A DNA stretch of 64,000 bases from Miltoncostaea marina (GCF_018141525.1 NZ_CP064655.1:2202501-2266500), one strand, 5' to 3'. Shown: positions 43,985-52,399, counted from the stretch's first letter. Program-made: numbers and translations. The notes: generated by a model from the sequence alone, not told the origin.

Positions 43985-44000
43985 CTTGCCGTGTGGCAAG
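43985..44000. promoter_or_regulatory. Putative MarR operator
   Basis: CTTGCC-GTGT-GGCAAG is a perfect inverted repeat (6-bp arms, 4-base spacer) embedded in an A/T-rich patch (AAATTTGCTTGCC) that stands out in this GC-rich sequence. It lies between the divergent marR and MFS genes. MarR-family operators often have this size and CTTGCC-like arms. Confidence 0.6.
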
Positions 44001-44052
44001 TGTAGCGCCGTCGTCCAGCCCGGCGCCCGGGCGCCGACGGCCCGCCGCGGCC

Positions 44053-44058
44053 TACCAT
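44053..44058 (+). promoter_or_regulatory. Putative -10 of the leaderless MFS promoter
   Basis: TACCAT ends six bases before the GTG start at 44065, so transcription would begin at or beside the start codon. The putative MarR operator lies about 55 bases upstream. Confidence 0.35.
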
Positions 44059-44064
44059 CCCGGG

Positions 44065-45537
44065 GTGGCCGCCCCCGCCCCCGACCCCGTCGCCGCGCTG
44101 CGGGAGCGGCGCTGGAGGGTGCTCGCCGTGACCGGGCTCGGCGCGTTCCTGGGGCCGCTGGACGTGACCGTGGTCGCCCTGGCGCTGCCCGCCATGGGCC
44201 GCGAGCTGGGCCTGTCGTTCTCGGCCGCCATCTGGGTGCAGGCGGGCTACCTGCTGCCGTACGCCCTCGTGCTGGTGCCGGCCGGGCGGCTCGCCGACCA
44301 GCTCGGACGGCTGCGCGTCTGGCGGGTGGGGATCCTGGTGTTCGCCCTGTCGTCGGCCATGTGCGCGGTGAGCCCCGACGACGCCTGGCTGCTCGCCTGG
44401 CGGGCGGTGCAGGGCACCGGGGCGGCGATGCTGGCGGCCACCTCGACCGCCCTCGTGACCGCCGTCTTCCCGCCGCGCGAGCGCGGCCGCGCGCTGGGGC
44501 TCAACGTGATGGCGCTCTACCTCGGGCTGGCGCTCGGGCCGCTCGTGGGCGGCCTGCTCGTGGACCACGCCGGGTGGCGCTGGATCTTCCTGGTCAACCT
44601 GCCGGTCGCGGCGATCGCGCTGGCCGGCTCGCTGGGGCTCGCCGAGGGCCGGCCGGCCCCCGGCCGGCCGCAGCTCGACCCCGCCGGCGCGCTGCTGCTG
44701 GGCGGCGCCCTCGGCGGCCTGATGGTGGGGCTCACCTTCGCCCCCCTCTGGGGCTGGTCGTCGCCGCGGACGGTCGGCCTGATGGCGGGCGGCGCGGTGC
44801 TGCTGGCGGCGTTCGCCCGCGTGGAGGCGCGCGGGCGCGCCCCGATGATCGACCTCGGGCTGTTCCGGCGCAGCCGCCTCTTCGCGCTCGGCAACGCGGC
44901 GGCCCTGCTCAACTACGCGGCCGTCTTCGCCGTCATCGCGCTCACCGCCGTGCTGCTCGAGGTGGTCGGCGGCCACTCGCCCACACGGGCCGGCGTGATC
45001 ATGGTCGCCCAGCCGGCCGTGATGGTGGCCCTCTCGCCCCTCGCCGGCCGGCTCTCGGACGCGATCGGCTCGCGCGCGCTCGCCAGCGGCGGCATGGTGC
45101 TCGTGGCGGCGGGGCTGGGGACGCTGGCCGCCCTGCCGGCCGACGTGCCGACCGGGCACGTGGTGGCCGGCCTGGCCGTCACCGGGCTCGGGATGGCCGC
45201 GTTCTCGTCGCCCAACACCTCCGCGGTGATGGGCGCCGCCGACCCCGGCCGCCTCGGGGTGGCGGCGGCGATCCTGGCGATGATGCGCACGCTCGGCCAG
45301 ACGACCTCGCTGGCGCTGCTCGGCACGCTCGCCGCGGCGCCGCTCGGCGCCGCCGGCGCGCGCGCCCTGCTGGGCGGCGACACCGCCGCGCTGGCCGGCG
45401 CCGGCGCCTACCTCGACGGCTACCGGGTCGCCATGGTGGTGGGCGCCGCGATCGCGCTCGTCGGCGCCGCCCTCTCGCTCGCCCGCGGCCCGGTGGCGCG
45501 CCGCGAGCCCGCCGCCGCGAGTGTGAGCAATATGTGA
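44065..45537 (+). CDS. DHA2-type MFS multidrug exporter
   Basis: The 490-residue protein has about 14 hydrophobic helices: FLGPLDVTVVALALPAMGRELGLS (helix 1, DHA2 motif D1 region), GRLADQLGRLRVWRVGI (motif A), RAVQGTGAAMLAATSTALV, and LGPLVGGLLVDHAGWRWIFLVNLPVAAIAL (motif C, antiporter). This is the EmrB/QacA type. It is divergent from marR, so probably induced by MarR ligands; the substrate is unknown. Confidence 0.9.
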   Translation: MAAPAPDPVAALRERRWRVLAVTGLGAFLGPLDVTVVALALPAMGRELGLSFSAAIWVQAGYLLPYALVLVPAGRLADQLGRLRVWRVGILVFALSSAMCAVSPDDAWLLAWRAVQGTGAAMLAATSTALVTAVFPPRERGRALGLNVMALYLGLALGPLVGGLLVDHAGWRWIFLVNLPVAAIALAGSLGLAEGRPAPGRPQLDPAGALLLGGALGGLMVGLTFAPLWGWSSPRTVGLMAGGAVLLAAFARVEARGRAPMIDLGLFRRSRLFALGNAAALLNYAAVFAVIALTAVLLEVVGGHSPTRAGVIMVAQPAVMVALSPLAGRLSDAIGSRALASGGMVLVAAGLGTLAALPADVPTGHVVAGLAVTGLGMAAFSSPNTSAVMGAADPGRLGVAAAILAMMRTLGQTTSLALLGTLAAAPLGAAGARALLGGDTAALAGAGAYLDGYRVAMVVGAAIALVGAALSLARGPVARREPAAASVSNM

Positions 45538-45597
45538 AGCATGGCGGGGCGCGGCCCACGGGGCGGCGCCCTCTGGTCTCATGCCGCGGTGCCCAAC

Positions 45598-46317
45598 ATG
45601 AAGACGGTCCTCATCGTTTCCGCATGCCTGCTGGCCGCCGCCCCCGCCGCCGCGAGCGCCGCACCGCCCGAGCCGCGTGCCCCCACCGCCGACGCCGCCT
45701 GGACGGCGAAGGTGCGCCACTTCGTCGTGGCCCGCGCCCGCCCGAGCGCCGCGTCGCGCGCCGTGGCCCGGCTCGAGCCCGTGACCCGCTTCTGGCGCCG
45801 GCCGCAGCGCCTGCTGGTGCTGGGCCGGGTGCGCACCGACCCGGCGACCGGCCAGCGCTGGGTGCCCGTGCGGCTGCCCGACCGGCCCAACCGCTCGATG
45901 GGCTTCCTGCGCGTCTCGGAGGTCGACCTGGCGGTCACCCGCACGCGCATCGTCGTGCGGGTCGGCGCCCGGCGGGTGGAGCTCTGGCGCGCCGGGCGGC
46001 GCGAGGCCTCCTGGCGGGCCGCGGTCGGCACCTCCGGCACCCCCACGCCGCGTGGCCTGTTCGCGGTGCAGGACCCCGTTCCCTCGCAGGGCGCCCAGCG
46101 CTCCTACCTCGGCCCCTACATCATCACGCTGACCGCCTACAGCCCGGTGCTCACCAGCTTCATGGGCGGCAACGGGCTCGTGGCCATCCACGGCACGGAC
46201 GCGACCGGCCTGCTGGGCCGGGCGGTCAGCCACGGGTGCGTCCGGGTGGCCAACGACGCGGTCTCCCGGCTCTACCGTGTGGCCACGCCGGGCGTGCCGG
46301 TCGAGATCCGCGCGTAG
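45598..46317 (+). CDS. Secreted L,D-transpeptidase (YkuD domain)
   Basis: The 239-residue protein has a signal peptide (MKTVLIVSACLLAAAPAAASA), an SH3-like spacer, and a YkuD domain with RVGARRVELWRAGR, GTSGTPTPRGLFAVQDP, GPYIITLTAYSPVL, and the catalytic AIHGTDATGLLGRAVSHGCVRV (His, Ser-His-Gly-Cys). It cross-links peptidoglycan at L,D-linkages. ATG 45598 is preferred over an upstream in-frame ATG at 45541 because it opens the signal peptide directly. Confidence 0.9.
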   Translation: MKTVLIVSACLLAAAPAAASAAPPEPRAPTADAAWTAKVRHFVVARARPSAASRAVARLEPVTRFWRRPQRLLVLGRVRTDPATGQRWVPVRLPDRPNRSMGFLRVSEVDLAVTRTRIVVRVGARRVELWRAGRREASWRAAVGTSGTPTPRGLFAVQDPVPSQGAQRSYLGPYIITLTAYSPVLTSFMGGNGLVAIHGTDATGLLGRAVSHGCVRVANDAVSRLYRVATPGVPVEIRA

Positions 46318-46371
46318 GCGCCGGCCGGGGGGAGGAATAGAGCGGCGGCGCGGCGGGAAGGGTGCCCTGGC

Positions 46372-46902
46372 ATGGAGCGACCCCCCTCCCCCGTCGCCAC
46401 GGTCGTGGCCGGCCGCGTCGTGGTCGACCGCATGCTGCGGGCCGACTGGCCCCGCGTGGCCGAGGTCTACGCCGAGGGCATCGCCACCGGCAACGCGACC
46501 TTCGAGACCGAGGTGCCGACCTGGGCCCGCTGGGACGCCCTCCACCTGGATGAGCCGCGCCTCGTGGCGCGTATCGACGACCGCATCCAGGGCTGGACCG
46601 CGGTGCGGCCGGTCTCCGACCGCGAGGTGTACCGCGGGCGGGTCGAGTGCTCGCTCTACATCGCGGCCGAGGCGCGCGGTCAGGGCGTCGGCGAGGCCCT
46701 GATGCAGGAGCTCGCCGCGCGCGCGGACGCCGCCGGGCTGTGGACCCTCGAGGCGATCGTCTTCCCCGAGAACCGGGCGAGCGTGCGCATGCTGGAGGCC
46801 AGCGGGTTCCGCGTCGTGGGGCGGCGCGAGCGGCTCGCCCGGCTGCACGGGGCCTGGCGCGACGTGCTGCTGCTGGAGCGGCGCAGCCCGCTCGTCGCCT
46901 GA
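46372..46902 (+). CDS. GNAT acetyltransferase, phosphinothricin-acetyltransferase-like
   Basis: The 176-residue protein has ADWPRVAEVYAEGIATGNATFETEVPTWARWD near the N-terminus, the acetyl-CoA loop AAEARGQGVGEAL, and IVFPENRASVRMLEASGFRVVGRRERLARLHGAWRDVLLLERR. These blocks match the PAT/bar-type branch that acetylates phosphinothricin or methionine-sulfone-like amines. Homology does not show which amine is used. Confidence 0.85.
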   Translation: MERPPSPVATVVAGRVVVDRMLRADWPRVAEVYAEGIATGNATFETEVPTWARWDALHLDEPRLVARIDDRIQGWTAVRPVSDREVYRGRVECSLYIAAEARGQGVGEALMQELAARADAAGLWTLEAIVFPENRASVRMLEASGFRVVGRRERLARLHGAWRDVLLLERRSPLVA

Positions 46903-46921
46903 GGACCGGCCCCCGCCGGGG

Positions 46922-47662
46922 TCAGCGCAGCACGCGGCGCAGGAACTGCCGCGTCTCCGCCCGCTCCGGCGCCGTGAAGATGCGCGCCGGTTCGCCGCGC
47001 TCCAGCACCCGGCCCTCGTGGAGGAAGCAGACCTCGTCGGCGACGTCGCGGGCGAAGGCCATCTCGTGGGTGGCGATCACCATCGTCATGCCGCCCTCCT
47101 TCAGCCCGCGCACCAGCCCGAGCACCTCGCCCACCAGCTCGGGGTCGAGCGCGCTCGTGACCTCGTCCAGCAGCAGGGCGCGCGGCCCGGTCGCCAGCGC
47201 GCGCACGATCGCCACGCGCTGCTGCTGGCCGCCCGACAGGCGGTCGGGGTAGTCGTGCTCGCGGCCGCCGAGCCCGAACCGGGCCAGCAGCTCGCGCCCA
47301 CGCTCGAGTGCCTCGGGGCGCGCCACCCCGCCCGCCCGCACGGGGGCGAGCACCACGTTCTCGATCACGCTGAGGTGCGGGAAGAGGTTGAAGGCCTGGA
47401 ACACCAGGCCCAGGCGCCGGCGCACGCCGACCGGCGGGCACGAGGGGTCGGTGATGACCTCGCCGTCCAGGAGGATGTCCCCGTCGTCGATCTCCTCCAG
47501 CAGGTCGATGCAGCGCAGGAGGGTCGACTTGCCCGACCCGGAGGCGCCGATCAGCGCCAGCGCCCGGTGCTCGCCCACCTCGAGGTCGATGCCGCGCAGC
47601 ACCTCGCGGTCGCCGTAGCGCTTGGTGACGCCGCGCACCTCGAGCACCGGCGGCGCGCTCAC
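46922..47662 (-). CDS. Polar amino-acid ABC transporter ATPase (GlnQ-like)
   Basis: The 246-residue ATPase has Walker A GASGSGKST, Q-loop FQAFNLFPHLSVIENV, signature LSGGQQQRVAIVRAL, Walker B ALLLDEVTSALDPE and H-loop VIATHEMAFARDV. The FNLFPHL and THEM blocks are typical of the PAAT (glutamine/arginine/cystine) family. GTG 47662 overlaps the permease stop. It is third in a binding protein-permease-ATPase operon. Confidence 0.93.
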   Translation of the reverse strand: MSAPPVLEVRGVTKRYGDREVLRGIDLEVGEHRALALIGASGSGKSTLLRCIDLLEEIDDGDILLDGEVITDPSCPPVGVRRRLGLVFQAFNLFPHLSVIENVVLAPVRAGGVARPEALERGRELLARFGLGGREHDYPDRLSGGQQQRVAIVRALATGPRALLLDEVTSALDPELVGEVLGLVRGLKEGGMTMVIATHEMAFARDVADEVCFLHEGRVLERGEPARIFTAPERAETRQFLRRVLR

Positions 47663-48537
47663 GCGGGCGCCGCCTGGCCCCGCCGCCGCCGGGCGCGCGC
47701 CTGCTGGTGGTCCACCACCCTGGCGAGCGGCACGGTGACCGCCAGGTAGAGCAGCGCGGCGGCCAGGAAGGGCGTGTAGTTGAAGTCGGACGCCGCCTCG
47801 ATCTGGGCCACCCGGAAGGCCTCCTGGGGGCCCAGGATCGACACGAGCGCGACGTCCTTCTGCAGCGAGATGAAGTCGTTGAGCAGCGGCGGCACCACGC
47901 GGCGCACGGCCTGCGGCACGATGACGTGGCGCATGGCCTGCCCCTCGGTCAGGCCCACCGCGAGCGCGGCGGCGCGCTGGCTGGGGTGGATCGAGTCCAG
48001 GCCGGCCCGGTACACCTCGGCGACGTAGGCCGTGTAGCAGAGGGCCAGCCCGAACCCGCCCAGCACCACCGGGTCGGCGAACCAGCCGCTCGTGCCGAGC
48101 GCGGGGACGCCGAAGCCGACGAGGTAGACGACGAGGATCACCGGGACGCCGCGGAAGACGTCGGTGTAGACCGTCGCCAGCATCCGGAACGGGAAGAACG
48201 CCGGCGCGCGCCCCACCCGCATCAGGGCCACGCCGAGCCCCGCCACGATCACGATCGCCTCGACGACGAGGAACAGCTTTACGTCCAGCCAGAAGCCGCG
48301 CAGCACGTCGGGGAAGGCGTCGCGGAAGACCTCCCAGGAGAAGAAGGTCTCCTGCACGTCCCCCCAGCCGGGGCTGCTCAGCACCAGCGCCACGAGCGCC
48401 CCCAGCACGAGGACGCTCGACAGCGTGGCGACGGCCGCGCCCCGGCGCGCGCGCCGGCGCCTGGCCGCCTCGCGGGCGACCCGGCGCTCCGACGCGGCGC
48501 GCACGCCCGCGGGCGCCGGGTCCCCCGTGGCGCTCAC
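47659..48537 (-). CDS. Polar amino-acid ABC transporter permease
   Basis: The 292-residue permease has an unusually long basic N-terminus (ERRVAREAARRRRARRG), several TM helices, and the family EAA-like loop YVAEVYRAGLDSIHPSQRAAALAVGLTEGQAMRHVIVPQAVRRVVPPLLNDF. GTG 48537 overlaps the stop of the binding-protein gene, and its stop overlaps the ATPase start. It is probably a homodimer, since only one permease is encoded. Confidence 0.92.
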   Translation of the reverse strand: MSATGDPAPAGVRAASERRVAREAARRRRARRGAAVATLSSVLVLGALVALVLSSPGWGDVQETFFSWEVFRDAFPDVLRGFWLDVKLFLVVEAIVIVAGLGVALMRVGRAPAFFPFRMLATVYTDVFRGVPVILVVYLVGFGVPALGTSGWFADPVVLGGFGLALCYTAYVAEVYRAGLDSIHPSQRAAALAVGLTEGQAMRHVIVPQAVRRVVPPLLNDFISLQKDVALVSILGPQEAFRVAQIEAASDFNYTPFLAAALLYLAVTVPLARVVDHQQARARRRRGQAAPA

Positions 48538-49400
48538 CCCAGGTCGAGCACCGGCGCCTCGGCGCCGATCCACCTCTCGGTGATGCGCCCGAGCTCGCCG
48601 GACTCGCGCATGTCGGCGATCGCCTGCGAGACGCACGAGGTCAGCGGCGAGCCCTTGGCGAGCACGGCGCCCCAGTCGTCGCCCCCGGGCGCGGCGAACT
48701 GGCCGACGACGGTCGAGCCCTCGACCTCGACGTCGCGCAGGTAGATGGCCGTGGGCAGGTCGGTCACGATCGCGTCGACCTGCTTCGACTTGAGGGCGCG
48801 CACGACGTCGTTCGAGTCGTTGTAGACGCGCGGCTCCGTCGAGGGGTCGATCACCTCGGTGACCGCGTCGAGGCTGGTGGTGCCGACCTGCACGCCGAAG
48901 CGCGCCTCGCGCAGCTCCGCCACCCCGGTCGCGTCCGCGTACTCCGAGCCCTCGGGCACGAGCACGGCCTGCGGGGTGGTGTAGTAGGGCTCGCTGAAGT
49001 CGACTGCCTTGCGGCGCTGCTCGCTGATCGAGACCTGGTTGATGTCGAAGTCGAACGTCTTCGGGCCCGGCGCGAACGAGGCGTTGAACGGCACCACGGT
49101 CCAGCGGACATCCTCGGCGGGGAAGCCCAGGCGCTCGGCGATCCCGTACGCGACCGCGCTCTCGAAGCCCTCGCCGTTGGACGGCTCGTTGTCCACGAAG
49201 TACGGCGGGAAGGCCGGCGAGTCGGTGCCGACGGTCAGCGCGCCGTCGGCGACCAGGTCCAGGTCCTCGCGGGCGCAGGACGTCGCGGCCGTCGCGGCGG
49301 TGGCGGCGCCCTCGTCGTCGTCGTCGCCGCAGGCGGCGAGCGCCAGGGCGGCGACGGCGGTGAGGAGGATGGCGGCGATCAGGCGGCGGGCTCGGCGCAT
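48534..49400 (-). CDS. Amino-acid-binding lipoprotein (family 3 SBP)
   Basis: The 288-residue protein has a lipoprotein signal (lipobox LALAAC at about residue 24), an acidic DDDDEG linker, and a type 3 solute-binding domain: LTVGTDSPAFPPYFVDN, GEGFESAVAYGIAERLG, FDFDINQVSISEQRRKAVDFSEPYY and VDAIVTDLPTAIYL. It delivers a polar amino acid to the permease downstream. The start codon is ATG, first of the operon. Confidence 0.93.
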   Translation of the reverse strand: MRRARRLIAAILLTAVAALALAACGDDDDEGAATAATAATSCAREDLDLVADGALTVGTDSPAFPPYFVDNEPSNGEGFESAVAYGIAERLGFPAEDVRWTVVPFNASFAPGPKTFDFDINQVSISEQRRKAVDFSEPYYTTPQAVLVPEGSEYADATGVAELREARFGVQVGTTSLDAVTEVIDPSTEPRVYNDSNDVVRALKSKQVDAIVTDLPTAIYLRDVEVEGSTVVGQFAAPGGDDWGAVLAKGSPLTSCVSQAIADMRESGELGRITERWIGAEAPVLDLG

Positions 49401-49479
49401 GCGGTGGTCCCCGGTCGGCGGTGCGGGTTGCTGGGCGGCGCGAGCCTACCCCGCCCGGGGCGGCCGCCGCCAACGGCGG

Positions 49480-50076
49480 TCAGGGCGCGGGCCGCCCCCG
49501 CGGCAGGGGGGTGAACTGGCGCAGCGTCCGCCCCGCCGCCGACGCCTCGATCAGGCGCGCGAGGCGCCGCTCGCGCGTCTCCTCGCGCTTCGCGCTCGTC
49601 ACCCACCAGATCGTCTGGCGCCGGTAGGTGCGCGTCTGCGCGTCGAAGAACTCCCGCGCGCCCGGGCCCGCCTCGAGGCGGGCCCGCGCCTCCGGCGGCA
49701 GCTCGAGCTCGCCCGCCTGCTCGTGGGTGTACGTGCCGGTGCGCTCCGGGCTGCGGGCCGCGAAGGCCGCGAGGCCGGCCGGGCGCATGCGCCCGGCGCG
49801 GATCAGCTCCTCGACCCGGGCCACGTTGACGTCGCTCCACCGGCTGCGCGGCCGCCGCGGCGTGAAGCGCTGCATGTGGCGCCGGTCGTCGATCCGACGC
49901 ACCACCGAGTCGATCCAGCCCACGCAGAGGGCCTCGTCGACCGCCTCGCGCCAGGTGACCCCGGTCTCGCCGGCGCCCCGCTTCCAGATGCCGAGCCACA
50001 GCTCGCCGGCGGTCGCGTGGTGCTCATCGAACCAGTCCCGCAGCTCGGCGGCGGTGCGGAAGAAGATCGGCTCCAC
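49480..50076 (-). CDS. YdeI/OmpD-associated-like protein
   Basis: The 198-residue protein starts EPIFFRTAAELRDWFDEHHATAGELWLGIWKRG. WREAVDEALCVGWIDSVVRRIDDRRHMQRFTPRRPRSRWS and VEELIRAGRMRPAGLAAFA follow, the YdeI family signature (bacteriocin-protection/OmpD-associated). GTG 50076 gives the family length. The same frame is open back to GTG 50214, which overlaps the sigma-factor stop as GTGA and would add 46 low-complexity residues. Confidence 0.85.
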   Translation of the reverse strand: MEPIFFRTAAELRDWFDEHHATAGELWLGIWKRGAGETGVTWREAVDEALCVGWIDSVVRRIDDRRHMQRFTPRRPRSRWSDVNVARVEELIRAGRMRPAGLAAFAARSPERTGTYTHEQAGELELPPEARARLEAGPGAREFFDAQTRTYRRQTIWWVTSAKREETRERRLARLIEASAAGRTLRQFTPLPRGRPAP

Positions 50077-50210
50077 GGGCGGTGAGGCGAGTGGGCGGGC
50101 CCGCCCCGGGCGATCCGCCCCCGCGTCGGCGGCGTGGCCGGCGCCGCCCTCGGCGCGCAGCTCGTCGCGGATGGCGCCCGGGCGGGAGCGCAGCGGCCCG
50201 CCCGCCACCC

Positions 50211-50801
50211 TCACCCGCGCCCGGCCGGCATGTCCCTGGCCATCCGCGAGATGCCGCGCCGGATGCGGCCCTTCACGGTGCCGAGCGGCTCCCCCGTGCA
50301 GCGGGCGATCTCGGCGTGCGACTGGTCGAGCCAGAACGAGCGCCAGATCGCGGCGCGCTGCTCGCGGTCGAGCGCCGCGAGCGCGCGGCGCACCCCGTCG
50401 GCCGCCTCCCGCGCCAGCAGCCGCTCCTCGGGCACCTCGGGGTCGGCCAGCTGCGCGACCGCCCGCAGGCGGCCGTGCGCCTGGGCCTCGCCGGAGCGCT
50501 CCCGCAGCCGGTCGGTGGCGGCATTGCGCGCGATGCCCCAGATCCAGCTCATCAGCCGGCCGCGCCCCGGGTCGAACTGCCCCCGCCGCTCCCAGACCCG
50601 CGCCAGCACGTCCTGCGCGAGGTCCTCGGCGGCGTCGCGCCCCACCAGGCGCGCGCCCATCCGCGTGATCGTCGGCCGCGCGCGGGCGCAGATGCCGGCG
50701 AAGGCCTCGCCGTCGCCGCGCGCCAGCGCCCGGGCCAGGAGGTCGTCGCGCAGGCCGGCCGGCGCCGCCTCGACGCGTGGGGACCCCGGCTCGACCGCCA
50801 T
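50211..50801 (-). CDS. ECF-type RNA polymerase sigma factor
   Basis: The 196-residue protein has sigma region 2 (DAAEDLAQDVLARVWERRGQFDPGRGRLMSWIWGIARNAATDRLRER) and region 4 (ALAALDREQRAAIWRSFWLDQSHAEIARCTGEPLGTVKGRIRRGISRM). It resembles the SigK/ECF19-like group. ATG 50801 follows GAGGAGGAGGG. No clear anti-sigma gene is adjacent. A divergent 39-residue acidic ORF at 51033 could be a target or partner. Confidence 0.92.
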   Translation of the reverse strand: MAVEPGSPRVEAAPAGLRDDLLARALARGDGEAFAGICARARPTITRMGARLVGRDAAEDLAQDVLARVWERRGQFDPGRGRLMSWIWGIARNAATDRLRERSGEAQAHGRLRAVAQLADPEVPEERLLAREAADGVRRALAALDREQRAAIWRSFWLDQSHAEIARCTGEPLGTVKGRIRRGISRMARDMPAGRG

Positions 50802-51032
50802 CCCTCCTCCTCACGTGGTGATACGTCAAGCCTACGCTCCGAGTGCGGAACGCCCTCCTGGTCGACCGGGTGGTCCGCCCTCGGGACCGGTCAGCCGGCT
50901 CGCGGCCGACCTCCCGGGGCCGCCCGGCCGGGGTGGCCGGTACCCTGCGGGAGCACCCCGCATCCCCCGATCGTGTGAATCGGATGCCCGGGGCGCATAC
51001 TCCGGCGTCCCGTGGGGAAAGGGGACCGGGCC

Positions 51033-51152
51033 ATGGAGCCCTGGACACATTCCGAGATCGTCGACCTGCAGGCGGCCCTGCGGGAGCTGAGCTTCCCCGA
51101 GGAGCTGCTCGGGGCGGACGACCCCGACGCGGCGCCCGAGCCGGAGGGCTGA
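51033..51152 (+). CDS. 39-residue acidic small protein
   Basis: ATG 51033 follows GGGGACCGGG and encodes MEPWTHSEIVDLQAALREL, SFPEELLGADDPDAA and an acidic tail before TGA 51150. A clean 9-bp terminator hairpin begins six bases later, so this is a defined transcription unit. It lies divergent from the ECF sigma gene, with GTGTGAAT and CATACTC elements upstream that could be an alternative-sigma promoter. No family is known to me. Confidence 0.5.
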   Translation: MEPWTHSEIVDLQAALRELSFPEELLGADDPDAAPEPEG

Positions 51153-51157
51153 GGCCG

Positions 51158-51179
51158 CCCGGGGGCACCCGCCCCCGGG
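51158..51179. terminator. Terminator hairpin after the small acidic ORF
   Basis: CCCGGGGGC pairs perfectly with GCCCCCGGG around an ACCC loop. It lies between two convergent small genes (stops at 51152 and 51187). Confidence 0.65.
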
Positions 51180-51186
51180 GACCGCG

Positions 51187-51321
51187 CTACCCGGGGGGCG
51201 CGTCCGCGCCCCCGCCGGCCGGCCGGCCGCGCAGCACGCGCGCGCCCGCCGCGACGAGGAAGAAGGTCAGCGCCGCCAGCACGGCGAGCAGCGACCAGTA
51301 GACGAGCTTCACGCGTCCCAC
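51187..51321 (-). CDS. Small single-TM protein
   Basis: The 44-residue frame encodes VGRVKLVYWSLLAVLAALTFFLVAAGARVLRG followed by a Gly/Pro tail, a single membrane helix with a short basic N-terminus. GGGAGGG lies upstream of GTG 51321; GTG 51312 is an alternative. Function is unknown. Confidence 0.5.
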   Translation of the reverse strand: MGRVKLVYWSLLAVLAALTFFLVAAGARVLRGRPAGGGADAPPG

Positions 51322-51369
51322 GCCGCCCACCCTCCCCCGCGCGCGGGCGCGGGAAACCGGCGCCGTCTG

Positions 51370-51880
51370 CCGCCGGCGCCGGCGGCCCGCCGCAGCCCGG
51401 CCACCACGCGCTCCACTTCGCCGACCATGGGGCTCGCGAGCGGCGCCCGGGACACCGCGACGAGCCCGCCGTGAGGCGGTCCCACACGGCCGGGCCGTGC
51501 GCCCGCAGGTCGCGCAGCATCGCCGAGGCGTCGTGCAGATCGCCGGCGAGCGCGAGCCGCGGCACGGCCTCGCCGGTTTCGGCCGGCATGTGCGTCGGGT
51601 GGCGCCCCGCGCGCGCTCGCCACGGCGCCGTGGCGCGGGGGTCCCCGGCGAGGCCGTCCGGGAGCGCCTCCACGATCCCGGCCGCGCGGGGCCCGGAGCG
51701 CTCGCCGATGGCCGCCCGCGCGGGGACGCCGCCCCCGTCCTCGGCCGCGTCGTGCAGCGGCGCGGCGATCGCCTGCTCCTCGTCGCCGCCGTCCATCCTC
51801 CAGCACGAGCGAGGCGACCCCGGGCGGTGCGCCGGGAGGGTGTCGCGGCGCCCGTGCGCACCTGGCTCGCGTGCACCTCC
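51370..51880 (-). pseudogene. HD-domain (RelA/SpoT-hydrolase-like) pseudogene
   Basis: Read across three minus-strand frames, the order of a (p)ppGpp-hydrolase-like HD protein is kept: VHASQVRTGAATP, then PGVASLVLEDG in a second frame, then GGDEEQAIAAPLHDAAEDGGG (HD motif), PWRARAGRHPTHM, LALAGDLHDASAMLRDLRAHGPAVWDRL in a third, and finally APLASPMVGEVERVVAGLR back in the second. At least three frame changes and substitutions in conserved positions (APLHD for ALLHD, GDLHD for DKLHN) indicate a dead gene. Confidence 0.7.
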
Positions 51881-51967
51881 GCCGGTGGGCGACGGCGCCG
51901 AGGACGGCGGGCCCGAGCCGCGCGCCGGCGCGCCGGTCGTCACCCGGGCGGCATCGCACGCCGCCGC

Positions 51968-52153
51968 TCAGGCCGGCGCCGGGCGCCGGCGGGCCGCGGA
52001 GCGGCGCCCCGCGAGCGCCTGCCAGCGCGACGGCCACACGGCGCGGCCGGCGGCGTCGCGCTCCACGCGCCAGCCCGGGTCGGCGCGCACGCCGGCGCGC
52101 ACGCCGGCCGCGACGCTGGTGCGGGCCGGTGCGGGGTCACGCTCGCGGCCCAC
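51968..52153 (-). CDS. Hypothetical small protein
   Basis: A 61-residue frame ends ADPGWRVERDAAGRAVWPSRWQALAGRRSAARRRPAPA. The WRVERDAAGRAVWPSRWQAL stretch is less biased than chance translations here and every codon ends in G or C. There is no strong ribosome-binding site, no recognised family, and a pseudogene next door, so coding is only possible. Confidence 0.3.
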   Translation of the reverse strand: MGRERDPAPARTSVAAGVRAGVRADPGWRVERDAAGRAVWPSRWQALAGRRSAARRRPAPA

Positions 52154-52252
52154 CGTGCGCCCCGGTGTCGATCGCCTCCGCCATGCGGCGATGCTCCCAT
52201 CGCGCGTCGCGGCCGGGCGCCGGGCGCAGGTCGAGGCCGCGCCGGGCGGATC

Positions 52253-52321
52253 GGCCAGGGCCGCCCTGGCCGCGCGTCGCGGGCGTCCGCCCCCCGCCCG
52301 GGGCCACCGCCGGCGGTGGCC
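52253..52321. repeat. Two GC hairpins in a non-coding stretch
   Basis: GGCCAGGG-CCG-CCCTGGCC (52253-52271) and the perfect 20-bp palindrome GGCCACCGCCGGCGGTGGCC (52302-52321) lie 30 bases apart in the 246-base gap before the secreted-protein gene. They may be terminators or attenuator-like structures. The gap holds no convincing ORF. Confidence 0.4.
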
Positions 52322-52348
52322 GCGCGGGCGACGTCTCCGTGACGCGGG

Positions 52349-52380
52349 TTGACGGGGTCGCCCGCGGTGTGGTCTCTAGG
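52349..52380 (+). promoter_or_regulatory. Putative promoter of the secreted-protein gene
   Basis: TTGACG at 52349-52354 is followed after 20 bp by TCTAGG (52375-52380), or after 18 bp by TCTCTA. The start GTG is at 52400. The GGTTGACGGG context matches the promoter at 149. Confidence 0.4.
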
Positions 52381-52399
52381 GCTCGAAGGCGCCGAGATC

